Source: Burkholderia sp. Bp8992
GTDB lineage: Bacteria > Pseudomonadota > Gammaproteobacteria > Burkholderiales > Burkholderiaceae
DNA length: 64,000 nt
Direction of reading: 5' to 3'
Assembly: GCF_003853705.1 (NCBI RefSeq)
Contig: NZ_QTQI01000003.1
Span: 1-64,000, forward strand
Shown piece after piece: positions 19,284 to 28,045 of the stretch. Positions within the stretch are counted from its first letter, which is position 1. Every line of letters starts with the position of its first letter. The translations under genes were made by a program, and so were the position numbers. The notes under the pieces are model-generated. The model was not told where the DNA came from. It saw only the letters and a list, made by a program, of their open reading frames with translations, and did no database searches.

Positions 19284-21173
19284 TCAGATCGCCCAGCACG
19301 AACAGCCGAACGCGCCCCAGAAGCCCTTCGCGTCCGACGTCGGCAACGCGCTGCCCCACGCGCTCGCATGGGCATGCGCGTGCACGTTGCACGCACTCGC
19401 GCAGCCGCACATCGCGGCAGCCGCCGCACGCTGCAGCGGTGCGCCACTGCGTTGCGTCGCCCCCCAGCCGCCATAGCCGCCGTACTCGCGCACGGGCGAC
19501 CAGTCCGGCATCGCGGGCGGAATCGGCGCGTCGTGCGACGCGAACGGCCCTGCGCCCCACACGATCTTGCCGCCGACCACCGTCAGCAGCGCGGTCGTGT
19601 CGATGATCTCGTCCTCCGCGCAGGTGAAGAAATCGCGATCCGGGACCACCAGGTCGGCGAGCTGCCCGACCGCGACACGCCCCTTCTTCCCTTCCTCGTT
19701 CGAGAACCACGTCACGTATTCGGTCCACATCCGCAGCGCGGTCTCGCGATCGAGCAGGTTGCGTTGCGGATACATGCGCAGCCCGCCGACCGTCTTGCCC
19801 GTCACGAGCCACGCGAGCGACACCCACGGGTTGTACGAGGCAACACGCGTCGCGTCGGTACCGGCCGACACCTTGATGCCCTTCGAGAGCATCTTCGCGA
19901 CGGGCGGCGTCGCCTCGGCCGCCTGCGCGCCGTAGCGCTCGACGAAGTATTCGCCCTGGTATGCCATCCGGTGCTGCACCGCGATGCCGCCGCCCAGCGC
20001 GGCGATCCGGTCCATCGATTTCTCGGTGATCGTTTCCGCGTGATCGAAGAACCAGTTCAGGCCGTCAAGCGGAATGTCCTTGTTGACCTTCTCGAACACG
20101 TCGAGCGCGCGGCTGATCGTTTCGTCGTACGTCGCATGCATGCGCCACGGCCAGCGGTTCTGCGCGAGCACGCGCACGACGCCTTCGAGATCGTCTTCCA
20201 TCTGCGCCGGCAGGTCCGGGCGGGCGACGCGGAAGTCCTCGAAATCGGCCGCCGAGAACACCAGCATCTCGCCCGCGCCGTTGTTGCGGAAATAGTCGGT
20301 GCCGTCGTGATACTTGACGCTCTTCGTCCAGTTCACGAAGTCTTCCTTCTCCGCGTTCGGCTTCTGCGTGAACAGGTTGTACGCGATCCGGATCGTCATC
20401 TCGCCCGCGTCGTGCAGCTTGCGGATCACCTCGTAATCGTCGGGGTAGTTCTGCGAACCGCCGCCTGCATCGATCACGCCCGTCACGCCGAGACGGTTCA
20501 GCTCCCGCATGAAGTGGCGCGTCGAGTTGTACTGGTATTCGAACGGCAGCTTCGGCCCCTTCGCGAGCGTCGCGTAGAGGATCGTCGCGTTCGGGTTCGC
20601 GAGCAGCAGCCCGGTCGGGTTGCCCGCGGCATCGCGCAGGATCGTGCCGCCCGGCGGCTCCGGCGTGTCCTTCGTGTAGCCGACCACCCGCAGTGCCGCC
20701 GCGTTCAGCAGCGCGCGGTCGTACAGGTGCAGGATGAACACCGGCGTATCGGGCGCGGCCGCGTTGAGTTCCTCGATCGTCGGCAGGCGCTTCTCGGCGA
20801 ACTGGTGTTCGGTGAAGCCGCCGACCACGCGCACCCATTGCGGCGCGGGCGTGATCGCGACCTGGCGCCTGAGCATGTCCATCGCCACCGCGAGCGACGG
20901 CACGCCATCCCAGCGCAGCTCCATGTTGTAGTTCAGGCCACCGCGAATCACGTGGCAGTGGTTGTCGATCAGGCCCGGCAGCACGGCGCGGCCCCCGAGG
21001 TCGACGACCTTCGTCGCACGGCCGGCGAGCGGCATCACGTCCGCTTCGCTGCCGACCGCGACGAAGCGGCCGGCGGCGATCGCCACCGCCGTCGCGGTCG
21101 GGTTGGCGCGGTCGAGGGTCGTGAACCTTCCGTTGTGAAGGATCAGATCCGGTTGGGACTCGGTTGCGGTCAT
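19284..21173 (-). CDS. YtcJ-like metal-dependent amidohydrolase 1
   Basis: A 629-residue amidohydrolase of the YtcJ/NfdA group. The metal HxH is in VLPGLIDNHCHVIRGG (His72, His74), with the paired WDGVPSLAVAMDMLRRQV and QFAEKRLPTIEELNAAAPDT stretches. Later come LHATYDE-like AWRMHATYDETISRA, WFFDHAETITEKSMDRIAAL, VSAGTDATRVASYNPW, and a closing AEDEIIDTTALLTVVGGKIV. GAGGTG 6 bases before the ATG at 21173 fixes the start over two upstream alternatives. The unusual C-terminal tail is Ala- and Cys-rich (AAAMCGCASACNVHAHAHAS). It lies in an operon with isochorismatase-like, XapX and DoxX genes. The substrate is unknown; the family hydrolyses N-substituted amides. Confidence 0.93.
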   Translation of the reverse strand: MTATESQPDLILHNGRFTTLDRANPTATAVAIAAGRFVAVGSEADVMPLAGRATKVVDLGGRAVLPGLIDNHCHVIRGGLNYNMELRWDGVPSLAVAMDMLRRQVAITPAPQWVRVVGGFTEHQFAEKRLPTIEELNAAAPDTPVFILHLYDRALLNAAALRVVGYTKDTPEPPGGTILRDAAGNPTGLLLANPNATILYATLAKGPKLPFEYQYNSTRHFMRELNRLGVTGVIDAGGGSQNYPDDYEVIRKLHDAGEMTIRIAYNLFTQKPNAEKEDFVNWTKSVKYHDGTDYFRNNGAGEMLVFSAADFEDFRVARPDLPAQMEDDLEGVVRVLAQNRWPWRMHATYDETISRALDVFEKVNKDIPLDGLNWFFDHAETITEKSMDRIAALGGGIAVQHRMAYQGEYFVERYGAQAAEATPPVAKMLSKGIKVSAGTDATRVASYNPWVSLAWLVTGKTVGGLRMYPQRNLLDRETALRMWTEYVTWFSNEEGKKGRVAVGQLADLVVPDRDFFTCAEDEIIDTTALLTVVGGKIVWGAGPFASHDAPIPPAMPDWSPVREYGGYGGWGATQRSGAPLQRAAAAAMCGCASACNVHAHAHASAWGSALPTSDAKGFWGAFGCSCWAI

Positions 21174-21192
21174 ATACATCACCTCGTTTCGA

Positions 21193-21360
21193 TCAGAAGC
21201 CAAAAAGCTGTTTGAGGGTGGGGATCGCCTGCACGCCGATTACCATGCCGAGCAACCCGACCAGGGCAATCAGCGGCGGTGCCGGGGAGCGAACCTTGAT
21301 TGCGCTGTAGATGACACCGATCAGCAAGCCCGCACCAAGGGAAACCAGATAGGATTCCAT
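21193..21360 (-). CDS. XapX domain protein, copy 1
   Basis: A 55-residue protein of two membrane helices (YLVSLGAGLLIGVIYSAIKV and LIALVGLLGMVIGVQAIPTL) joined by the family's RSPAPP turn. XapX proteins are small inner-membrane proteins of unknown function, named for a xanthosine-related context. It starts 19 bases before the amidohydrolase start on the same strand and shares the turn and second helix with copy 2 at 22528-22797. Confidence 0.88.
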   Translation of the reverse strand: MESYLVSLGAGLLIGVIYSAIKVRSPAPPLIALVGLLGMVIGVQAIPTLKQLFGF

Positions 21361-21468
21361 ACGATCAATTTCTCGGACAGGTTGGAATGCAGGTCGTAAC
21401 GTCCTGGCAAACACGCGGCGGGCGGCATACGTGAATCGACCACGTACCGCCGCCCGCGATTTCGTATC

Positions 21469-21507
21469 GCCGGTGCGGCGTGTTCGTCCGGAACACGCCG
21501 CACCGGC
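21469..21507. other. Perfect 17-bp inverted repeat (strong RNA hairpin)
   Basis: GCCGGTGCGGCGTGTTC (21469-21485) and its exact complement (21491-21507) flank a 5-base loop. It lies after the isochorismatase-like stop and before XapX, both transcribed on the minus strand. There is no run of T after it, so it is not a classical terminator. It may stop or slow transcription in part, or protect the upstream message from decay. Confidence 0.75.
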
Positions 21508-21531
21508 ATCGACAGTCGCAACGGCCTGCGG

Positions 21532-22218
21532 TTACTTCGCCGGCACGGGCGGGATCGACTCGTGCGGCGTCGCGGTGCGCTGCGGTGCCTTGTGGACCAT
21601 CGTGTATGCGTAGTCGACGCCCATCCCGTACGCGCCCGAGTGCTCCTTCGCGATCGCCATCACCGCGTCGTACGAGTCGCGGCGCGCCCAGTCGCGCTGC
21701 CACTCGAGCAGGACCTGTTGCCACGTGACCGGCACCACGCCCGCCTGCACCATGCGCTGCATCGCGAAGTCGTGCGCAGCCTGCGTCGTGCCGCCCGATG
21801 CGTCGGCGACCATGTAGATCTCGTAGTCGCCTTCGAGCATCGCGCAGAGCGCGAACGTCGTATTGCAGACTTCGGTCCACAGGCCCGACACGACCACCTT
21901 CTTGCGACCGTTCGCGGCGAGCGCGTCGCGAACCTTCTGGTCGTCCCACGAATTCATCGACGTACGTTCGAGCGTCTTCTGGTTCGGGAACACGTCGAGC
22001 AGCTCGGGATAGGTGTGGCCCGAGAAGCTGTCGCTTTCGACCGTCGTGATCGTCGTCGGGATGTTGAAGACCTTCGCGGCCTTCGCGAGCCCGACGACGT
22101 TGTTCTTCAGCACCTGGCGATCGATCGACTGCACGCCGAACGCCATCTGCGGCTGCTGGTCGATGAAGATCAGCTGGCTGTTATGGGGGGTGAGTACTTC
22201 AAGTTTCGGATTGCTCAT
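21532..22218 (-). CDS. Isochorismatase-family hydrolase (YcaC-like)
   Basis: A 228-residue cysteine hydrolase-fold protein starting MSNPKLEVLTPHNSQLIFID. Asp20 is in LIFIDQQPQM and the nucleophile Cys118 is in VVSGLWTEVCNTTFALCAML, so unlike the protein at 13476 it keeps the catalytic cysteine. The RTSMNSWDD segment matches the YcaC subgroup, whose true substrate is unknown. An ATG three codons earlier is possible, but it leaves only one base after the AAAGGA site. It is first in the run isochorismatase / XapX / amidohydrolase / DoxX. Confidence 0.92.
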   Translation of the reverse strand: MSNPKLEVLTPHNSQLIFIDQQPQMAFGVQSIDRQVLKNNVVGLAKAAKVFNIPTTITTVESDSFSGHTYPELLDVFPNQKTLERTSMNSWDDQKVRDALAANGRKKVVVSGLWTEVCNTTFALCAMLEGDYEIYMVADASGGTTQAAHDFAMQRMVQAGVVPVTWQQVLLEWQRDWARRDSYDAVMAIAKEHSGAYGMGVDYAYTMVHKAPQRTATPHESIPPVPAK

Positions 22219-22527
22219 GGCGATCATGTCCTTTGACGCGGGTGAAAAGTGAGCCTGCCTCTCCGACAAGCCGGGAGGTGCCCAATGCGCTGTGCCGGGA
22301 GGTTCTGCTACCAGCCGTTGTCATTCAACACGCGAAATCATGCTAACGCCACTTAATCAAATCGATTAATAAAATCCCTAAATAAAGGCCTTAAAAGATC
22401 TTAAAACCGCCGAATCGATTGATCACATCGAAAAAGACCTGCTACGCTATCGAATGAATTCATGCTCGCCTCCGGATCAGTAGTTATCCGTATTTTTTAA
22501 CGGTTGTCATTTACTTGCATCCGAATC
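22219..22527. other. Divergent AT-rich promoter region
   Basis: These 309 bases separate the minus-strand isochorismatase operon from the plus-strand XapX/LysR pair and are much richer in A+T than their surroundings. They contain the inverted repeat at 22353-22369 and AATCGATT motifs at about 22414. No gene is seen. Confidence 0.7.
22353..22369. promoter_or_regulatory. Inverted repeat TTAATC-N5-GATTAA, LysR-type site
   Basis: TTAATCAAATCGATTAA has perfect 6-base arms and a 5-base gap, the size and AT-rich form of a LysR recognition site. It lies in the divergent region controlled most likely by the LysR protein at 22961-23869. Confidence 0.5.
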
Positions 22528-22797
22528 ATGAAGCCATATATTTCATCGCTGCTGGCCGGAATGCTCGCCGGTGCCGTCTACTACCTGATCGGCGTGCAAT
22601 CTCCCGCTCCGCCCACGATCGCGCTGGCCGGCCTGCTGGGCATTCTTGCCGGCGAACAGATCCTGCCGATCGCACGCCGGATGCTCTCGGGGATCCAGTT
22701 GCGAACCGCATGGAGTGACGCGAAGTGCAGCCAGCACATGTTCGGCGCCCTGCCCGGTGCGCAGGCATCCGATGCCGCCGCAAAGAAGCGTCGATAG
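22528..22797 (+). CDS. XapX domain protein, copy 2, with C-terminal extension
   Basis: An 89-residue protein. Its first 50 residues are a XapX domain (MKPYISSLLAGMLAGAVYYL, then QSPAPPTIALAGLLGILAGE) closely like copy 1. A further polar tail of about 35 residues (RTAWSDAKCSQHMFGALPGA, ending AAAKKRR) has no counterpart in copy 1. The ribosome site is weak; a TTG at 22504 is the alternative start. It is transcribed away from copy 1 and toward the LysR gene. Confidence 0.8.
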   Translation: MKPYISSLLAGMLAGAVYYLIGVQSPAPPTIALAGLLGILAGEQILPIARRMLSGIQLRTAWSDAKCSQHMFGALPGAQASDAAAKKRR

Positions 22798-22960
22798 ACA
22801 TCGTCGTACCCCACGCTGACCGGATGCTGCATCCGCAGGCGCCGATCCGGCCCGGAACAGGATGGCGCCGCGGTGCCGCACTGGACGATTTGTTCCGATT
22901 CGTATTGGACTCGACGGTGCTTGGCGATAACATGACAGCCCGACGCCCGTGGAATTCACT

Positions 22961-23869
22961 ATGAAGCTGTCATTCGAAGCGCTTGAGGCACTGGACGCGA
23001 TCGACCGCACCGGCACGTTCGCCGAAGCCGCGGAACTCCTGCACCGCGTCCCGTCTGCGCTGACTTATCTCGTACAAAAGCTCGAAAGCGACCTCGAAGT
23101 CGCACTGTTCGACCGGAGCGGACGGCGGGCGAAGCTCACGCACGCAGGCCGCGTGGTCGTCGAAGAGGGCCGCCGGCTGCTGCATGCCGCCGAACAGCTC
23201 GAACTCAAGGCGTTGCGTGCGCAGCAGGGCTGGGAAACCGAGCTTCGCATCTGCATCGACGAGATCCTGCCGTTCGAGGCGTTGTGGCCCTACGTGCATA
23301 CGTTCTATGGACTGGAGATGAACACGCGGCTGCGCCTGTCCACCGAAGTCCTCGGTGGCACGTGGGATGCGCTGATCTCGCGCCGCGCGGATCTCGTCGT
23401 CGGCGCGGCCGGCGAGCCGCCGGAACTGCCGGACATCGTCGCGAAGCCGATCGGCACGCTCAAGCATGTGTTCGCCGTGGCCCCGACCCATCCGCTCGCC
23501 GCGTTGCCCGAACCGCTGTCGATGGCGTCGGTCGTCGAGCATCGCGGCGCCGTCATCAGCGATACCTCTCGTGAACTGCAGCCGCGCTCGGTCGCCGTCG
23601 ACGCCGGGCAGCCGTATCTCGCGGTCCCCACGCTCGCCGCAAAACTGGCCGCGCAGTGCGAAGGGCTCGCCGTGGGCACGCTGCCGGATTGCATCGCGGC
23701 ACGCGCGATCGCGCAGGGCAAGCTCGTCGCACGCCAGGTGACCGGCATGCGCGACACGACGCATTGCTATATCGCGTGGCGCGGCGACGAGGCCGGCCGC
23801 GCGCTGCACTGGTGGGTCGATCAGCTCGCCCGCCCCGATCTCGTCGACCGGTTCACCGCGCTCGCCTGA
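22961..23869 (+). CDS. LysR-family transcriptional regulator
   Basis: A 302-residue LysR protein. Its N-terminal helix-turn-helix region reads MKLSFEALEALDAIDRTGTF, then AEAAELLHRVPSALTYLVQK, LESDLEVALFDRSGRRAKLT. The effector-binding half includes LRICIDEILPFEALWPYV and YIAWRGDEAGRALHWWVDQL. An in-frame GTG four codons earlier is possible. It probably controls the divergent isochorismatase operon and the XapX gene 163 bases upstream, through the TTAATC repeat. Confidence 0.94.
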   Translation: MKLSFEALEALDAIDRTGTFAEAAELLHRVPSALTYLVQKLESDLEVALFDRSGRRAKLTHAGRVVVEEGRRLLHAAEQLELKALRAQQGWETELRICIDEILPFEALWPYVHTFYGLEMNTRLRLSTEVLGGTWDALISRRADLVVGAAGEPPELPDIVAKPIGTLKHVFAVAPTHPLAALPEPLSMASVVEHRGAVISDTSRELQPRSVAVDAGQPYLAVPTLAAKLAAQCEGLAVGTLPDCIAARAIAQGKLVARQVTGMRDTTHCYIAWRGDEAGRALHWWVDQLARPDLVDRFTALA

Positions 23870-23928
23870 TTCCGCCGCTCGTCGGCCGCGCCGCCCGGTC
23901 GAACGTTTCCCCGCATTTTCCCGCCGCA

Positions 23929-25440
23929 TCAGCCGAACGAATCGTGCAGGCGCTTCATCTCCTTCTCGAGCCACTCGATCAGGTTGAACGACGCATGCGC
24001 CTTCGCGGCCGGCGGGATCATCATCTTCTCCTCGGTCGCGATGTGTTCGCTCAGGGATTCGCACATCAGCCGCCCGATTTCGGGCTTCTTCGCGATCAGC
24101 GGCGTCAGGTCGCGGCTGCTCAACTGATAAGCCGTCACGGCGGTCACCGCGTAGACACTCGCATGAAGCTGCGTGCCGGCCAGCACGACGGACTGGCCGA
24201 TCGCATCGCCGGGCGCCATCCGCCTGACCTCGATGTCGCCGGTCGCGCCCGGCACGAACACCGATGCAACACCGGACCCGACGATCGTCAGCAGGCGCGT
24301 ATCGGCATTCGACGCGTAGATGACTTCCCCTTTGTGAAATACGCGTGACGCCAGCGCATCGGCCAGCACGGCCAGATCGTCGTCGCCGAGTTGCCGGAAG
24401 AGTTCGACCGCGCGCAGCAGCCGTTGACCGCGCGACACCGGCCGGTGAGCAGCAGCCGTCCCGCCGAGCGGGCGCAGCGCGATGTCGGCGGCGGCCAGGT
24501 GCCGGTGGGCCAGATCGTAGAGCCGGTTACGCACCGCCACCTTTTTCTGCAGCGCGTCGACGTAACAGACGAGCTCGTATTCGACGGAGTTGGCCCTGAA
24601 TGCCTTCACGACCGAGACCGGCGCGGGGCTGGCCAGCACGTCAAGCGAACTGGCGGCAGCGCGGTCGAGCGCATCGACGACGACGGCCGGCCGTACTTCC
24701 GGATCGATCTCGATCGCCAGCGTCACACCGTGCACGCTCGGGGGTTCGCTCAGGTTGACGATCGTCGCCTTCGCCGCCGCGCTGTTCGGCACGACGACCA
24801 GGTTGCCGAGGCTGTTGATCAGCTTGGTCGCGCGCCAGTTGCTTTCGACGATCTGCCCTTCCAGCTCGCCGATCGCCACCGTGTCGCCCAGGCGAAACGG
24901 CTGGGTCGTATTCAGCACGAGGCCCGAGAACACGTCGTTCAGCGTGTTCTGGACGGCCAGGCCCAGGATCACGGCCACCGCGCCCGAGGTCGCGACCAGG
25001 CCGCTCAGCGGCAGGCCCAGTACATAGCCCAGCGCGGCGACCGCGGCCGCACCGAACACGGCGCCTGCGGCGATGTCGTGAAACAGCCGCTGGTTGCGCC
25101 ACGCGCGCGGCAACAGCAGATGGTCGAGCAACAGGCTGAACACCAGCGCGCACTGCAGCCACCACGCGACGCCGATCGCCTGGATCGCCAGCCGGTCGAA
25201 CCGGTCGGGTGACGGCGGCACCGCGAGCGGGCTCACGCCGGTTGCGAACAGCACATAGGTCAGCGCGGCGAACGACGCGCAGCGCCAGACCGCCTTCGTC
25301 GTCGAACGGCCCGGCCCGAGCCACCGCCATGCGGCGAGGTCGGCCACGACGATCGGCACGCCCCAGGCGACCGTGGCGGACACGCTCAGCATGCCGGAAC
25401 GGGCCGCGTGCGTGCCGCGCGGCGGGCGGAGAATCTGCAC
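23929..25440 (-). CDS. MscS-type channel with C-terminal cyclic-nucleotide-binding domain
   Basis: A 503-residue membrane protein. About four hydrophobic helices lie before residue 170. They lead into the MscS pore and beta domain, marked by VAVILGLAVQNTLNDVFSGL, TTQPFRLGDTVAIGELEGQI and VVVPNSAAAKATIVN. From about 335 to 480 there is a cNMP-binding-like domain (LLRAVELFRQLGDDDLAVLA, VFHKGEVIYASN, APGDAIGQSVVLAGTQLHAS). This gives a channel possibly gated or tuned by a nucleotide. The start is a GTG without a clear ribosome site; ATG at 25392 is an alternative. It is convergent with the LysR gene. Confidence 0.92.
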   Translation of the reverse strand: MQILRPPRGTHAARSGMLSVSATVAWGVPIVVADLAAWRWLGPGRSTTKAVWRCASFAALTYVLFATGVSPLAVPPSPDRFDRLAIQAIGVAWWLQCALVFSLLLDHLLLPRAWRNQRLFHDIAAGAVFGAAAVAALGYVLGLPLSGLVATSGAVAVILGLAVQNTLNDVFSGLVLNTTQPFRLGDTVAIGELEGQIVESNWRATKLINSLGNLVVVPNSAAAKATIVNLSEPPSVHGVTLAIEIDPEVRPAVVVDALDRAAASSLDVLASPAPVSVVKAFRANSVEYELVCYVDALQKKVAVRNRLYDLAHRHLAAADIALRPLGGTAAAHRPVSRGQRLLRAVELFRQLGDDDLAVLADALASRVFHKGEVIYASNADTRLLTIVGSGVASVFVPGATGDIEVRRMAPGDAIGQSVVLAGTQLHASVYAVTAVTAYQLSSRDLTPLIAKKPEIGRLMCESLSEHIATEEKMMIPPAAKAHASFNLIEWLEKEMKRLHDSFG

Positions 25441-25752
25441 GATTGCATGGCGTGCGCTACCCGATCCGGCGAGCGGCCGCCGGCAGCGAATCGTGGCGAG
25501 ACAGGTCGGACTGGACAGGTTTCATGCGGTAGTCGTTCAATGACGCGCGAAGTCGCGGCGGCAACGCATGTGCCGCCGCCCCGCGCTGGCATTCAGTGGC
25601 GTCGCGACATCGACGCGAGGCCGGGCGAGCCGATCTCCCGGCCGCATGCGTGCCAATCGCCGAGGGGCGCCGTACATGCAATGTAGACGCACCGGCCGGC
25701 CAGGTCCTGTGTCGAGGCTGAAACGTTCTGAATTCGCCGGCGATGCGCGCCG
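25441..25752. other. Spacer without recognised genes
   Basis: About 310 bases between two minus-strand genes. No convincing reading frame, remnant, terminator or operator was seen. It must contain the promoter of the MscS gene. Confidence 0.5.
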
Positions 25753-27546
25753 TTACGATTCGCCTGGCGGCACCTCGGCCTCGCCCGCCTCGAACCCGAG
25801 TGCGTGCAGTTCGGACCATGCGTCGTGTACGACGCGCGGCGGCCCCGAGGTATGGGCGAGCGCGGCGGCATAGGCGGCCAGCAGGCACACGCGTGCATCC
25901 GCGCGCGCCCGAGTCTCGTCCATGTTCCGGATGGCATCGAGCGCTGCGCGCGCCCGTTCGCGACATTCGTCCGCCAGCGACAGATCGAACAGGCACGGGA
26001 CCGCGACAGCCGCCAGCGCGATGCCGACGTCCGCATCGCCATTCGGCGAAAACGCCCAGTCGAGCGCCGCGCGCAGATTGCCGAGTTCGCGCCGGACCAG
26101 GTCGAGCCGCGATTCGGCTCGCAGCCCGTCGCCGGCGCCTGGCGCAAGCCTGAACAACGCATGGAAGTAGTTCGCATGCGCGCGTGCCGCGGCCGCGCAT
26201 TCGCCGTTGTTCTCGAGCTGTTGCAGCGCATAGGCGCGCGTCGTGGTCAGCAGCCGGTAGCGCGGCGCGCCGTGCGCGCTCTCGAGACTCAGCAGCGACT
26301 TCGAGACGAGGCCGGCGATCGTATCGAGCAGGTCCGCATCGGCCAGCCCCTTCGTTCCGACGATATTCCGCACCGCATCGATCGAGAAACTGTCGCGAAA
26401 CACGCCGAGCCACCGCAACAGCAGGCGCTCCGCGTCCCCGAGCAAGCGGTAGCTCCAGTCGTACATCGCCTGCAGCGTCTGATGACGCGGCAACGCCGTA
26501 CGAAAACCGCCGGTCAGCAACCTGAAATGGTCGTCGAGATGCGCGGCCAGCACGTCGATGCCGAGCACGGCCGCGCGGGCCGCCGCCAGTTCGATGGCGA
26601 GCGGCAGGCCGTCGAGACGCCGGCACACCGATGCCATCAGCGCCACGCTGCGTTCGTCGAGCGGAAAGCGGGGATCGGCGGCACACGCGCGCGCCGAGAA
26701 CAGCTGCACCGCGCTGGCGCCCAGGATCTCCGCATCGTCGGCGCCTTCGCCGGGGACGTCGAGCGGCAGGATCGGACACAAGCGCTCGCCCTGGATCCGC
26801 AGCGCCTCGCGGCTGGTCGCGAGGACGCGCAATCCGGCGTCGGATTCGGTCAGTGCAGTCGCGATCTGCGCGGCGGCATCGAGCAGATGTTCGCAATTGT
26901 CGAGCACCAGCAACATCCGGCGGTTCGCCACGCTGGCCAGCACCGCTTCGAGCGTCAGCGATCCGGCCGGCTGGGCGATGCCGAACGCACCAGCCAGTGC
27001 GTCGGGCACGAATTGCGGACACGCGACCGTGGCCAGCGACACGAACGCGGCGCCATCCGGATAGCTCCCCTCGGCCCGCATCGCGGCTTCGAGCGCGACC
27101 CGCGTCTTGCCGATGCCGCCCGCGCCGACCAGCGTCACGACGCGCGCGGTGTCGAGCGCCGCGAGGACCTCGGCGACGGCCTGCTCACGGCCGACGAGCG
27201 CGGTCGGTGCGGCCGTCAGCCGCGACGTCGCGGGACGCGCGGGCGTCGCGCCTTCGGACTGCCGGCCGACCAGCCGGTAGCCGCGCCCCGCCACCGTGAC
27301 GATCAGGTTCCGGTCGTCGGCCAGCGCCTTGCGCAACGTGGCGATATGCACCTGCAGGTTGTTTTCCTCCACGATCGTGTGCGGCCACACGCGCTGCATG
27401 ATTTCGTCTTTCGATACCAATGCGCCGTTCGCCCGAATCAGGAGTTCGAGAATTTCGAATGCGCGACTGCCGATACGCAGCAGTTTGCCGTTCGAGCGAA
27501 TTTCACGTCTGTCGAGAAAAACGTGAAGTGTGCCAATCCGGATCAT
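25753..27546 (-). CDS. Winged-helix transcriptional regulator with NTPase domain, paralogue 1
   Basis: A 597-residue regulator. Residues 1-97 are an OmpR/PhoB-type winged helix (SRAFEILELLIRANGALVSK, VEENNLQVHIATLRKALADD, VAGRGYRLVG). An STAND-type ATPase follows, with Walker A GAGGIGKT (141-148), Walker B LLVLDNCEH (212-220), a TSREAL sensor, GLPLAIELAAARAAVLG and an LPRHQTLQAMYDWSYRLL block. The C-terminus is helical. No membrane segment or receiver domain is present. The start at 27546 matches the two paralogues at 36389 and 51509. It is divergent from the HD protein gene at 28046 across a long promoter region. STAND proteins usually switch by ATP-driven oligomerisation on sensing a ligand; none is known here. 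Confidence 0.93.
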   Translation of the reverse strand: MIRIGTLHVFLDRREIRSNGKLLRIGSRAFEILELLIRANGALVSKDEIMQRVWPHTIVEENNLQVHIATLRKALADDRNLIVTVAGRGYRLVGRQSEGATPARPATSRLTAAPTALVGREQAVAEVLAALDTARVVTLVGAGGIGKTRVALEAAMRAEGSYPDGAAFVSLATVACPQFVPDALAGAFGIAQPAGSLTLEAVLASVANRRMLLVLDNCEHLLDAAAQIATALTESDAGLRVLATSREALRIQGERLCPILPLDVPGEGADDAEILGASAVQLFSARACAADPRFPLDERSVALMASVCRRLDGLPLAIELAAARAAVLGIDVLAAHLDDHFRLLTGGFRTALPRHQTLQAMYDWSYRLLGDAERLLLRWLGVFRDSFSIDAVRNIVGTKGLADADLLDTIAGLVSKSLLSLESAHGAPRYRLLTTTRAYALQQLENNGECAAAARAHANYFHALFRLAPGAGDGLRAESRLDLVRRELGNLRAALDWAFSPNGDADVGIALAAVAVPCLFDLSLADECRERARAALDAIRNMDETRARADARVCLLAAYAAALAHTSGPPRVVHDAWSELHALGFEAGEAEVPPGES

Positions 27547-28045
27547 GGAAATTCTCAATCGATTGCCTTCATCGATGCCCTGTCAGAAATGACACCGGTT
27601 TGATGGCAATGCTACGGCATTTGCGCGGCGAAATGATTCAAATAATCAGAACTCAATGAGCAAATTTTTTGAATCGACGAAAACCACGATCGCCGCGACG
27701 TTTCCCGCGTGGCTGCCACGCCCGCCCGGCGCGCCCGCGGCATCCTGCATTTTCAATGTACGAAACAGTCGTTCACCCATGAACCATTTTCACAGGATCA
27801 ACGGCCGATTTGCCGATTTTTTCTCAGTCTCGTTAATTAAAATGGCAGTCCGCGTCGCTTGCGGCAAATAAAACGATAAAACGACGAGCCAAGGACTACG
27901 AAACCGAATCCGGTCGTGACGGCCGGCCGGATTTCCCGTTCAGAATGATTCAGGCGCCGCTCAGGACATTCAGCGGCGCGGCGCGCGACGATGATTCCCC
28001 GGCGCCAGCGTCGAGCGACCGGCGTCATGCCGCAAGGAACAGAAC
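27547..28045. other. Divergent intergenic region between winged-helix ATPase and HD genes
   Basis: About 500 bases, with an unusually AT-rich middle (around 27620-27860, including the palindrome TTAATTAA near 27834). No gene is supported. It should hold the promoters of both flanking genes. Confidence 0.55.

Noticed and set aside
27656-27871. Possible 71-codon gene in the AT-rich divergent region
   Set aside because: No ribosome site, no family pattern, and it spans what must be promoter DNA.
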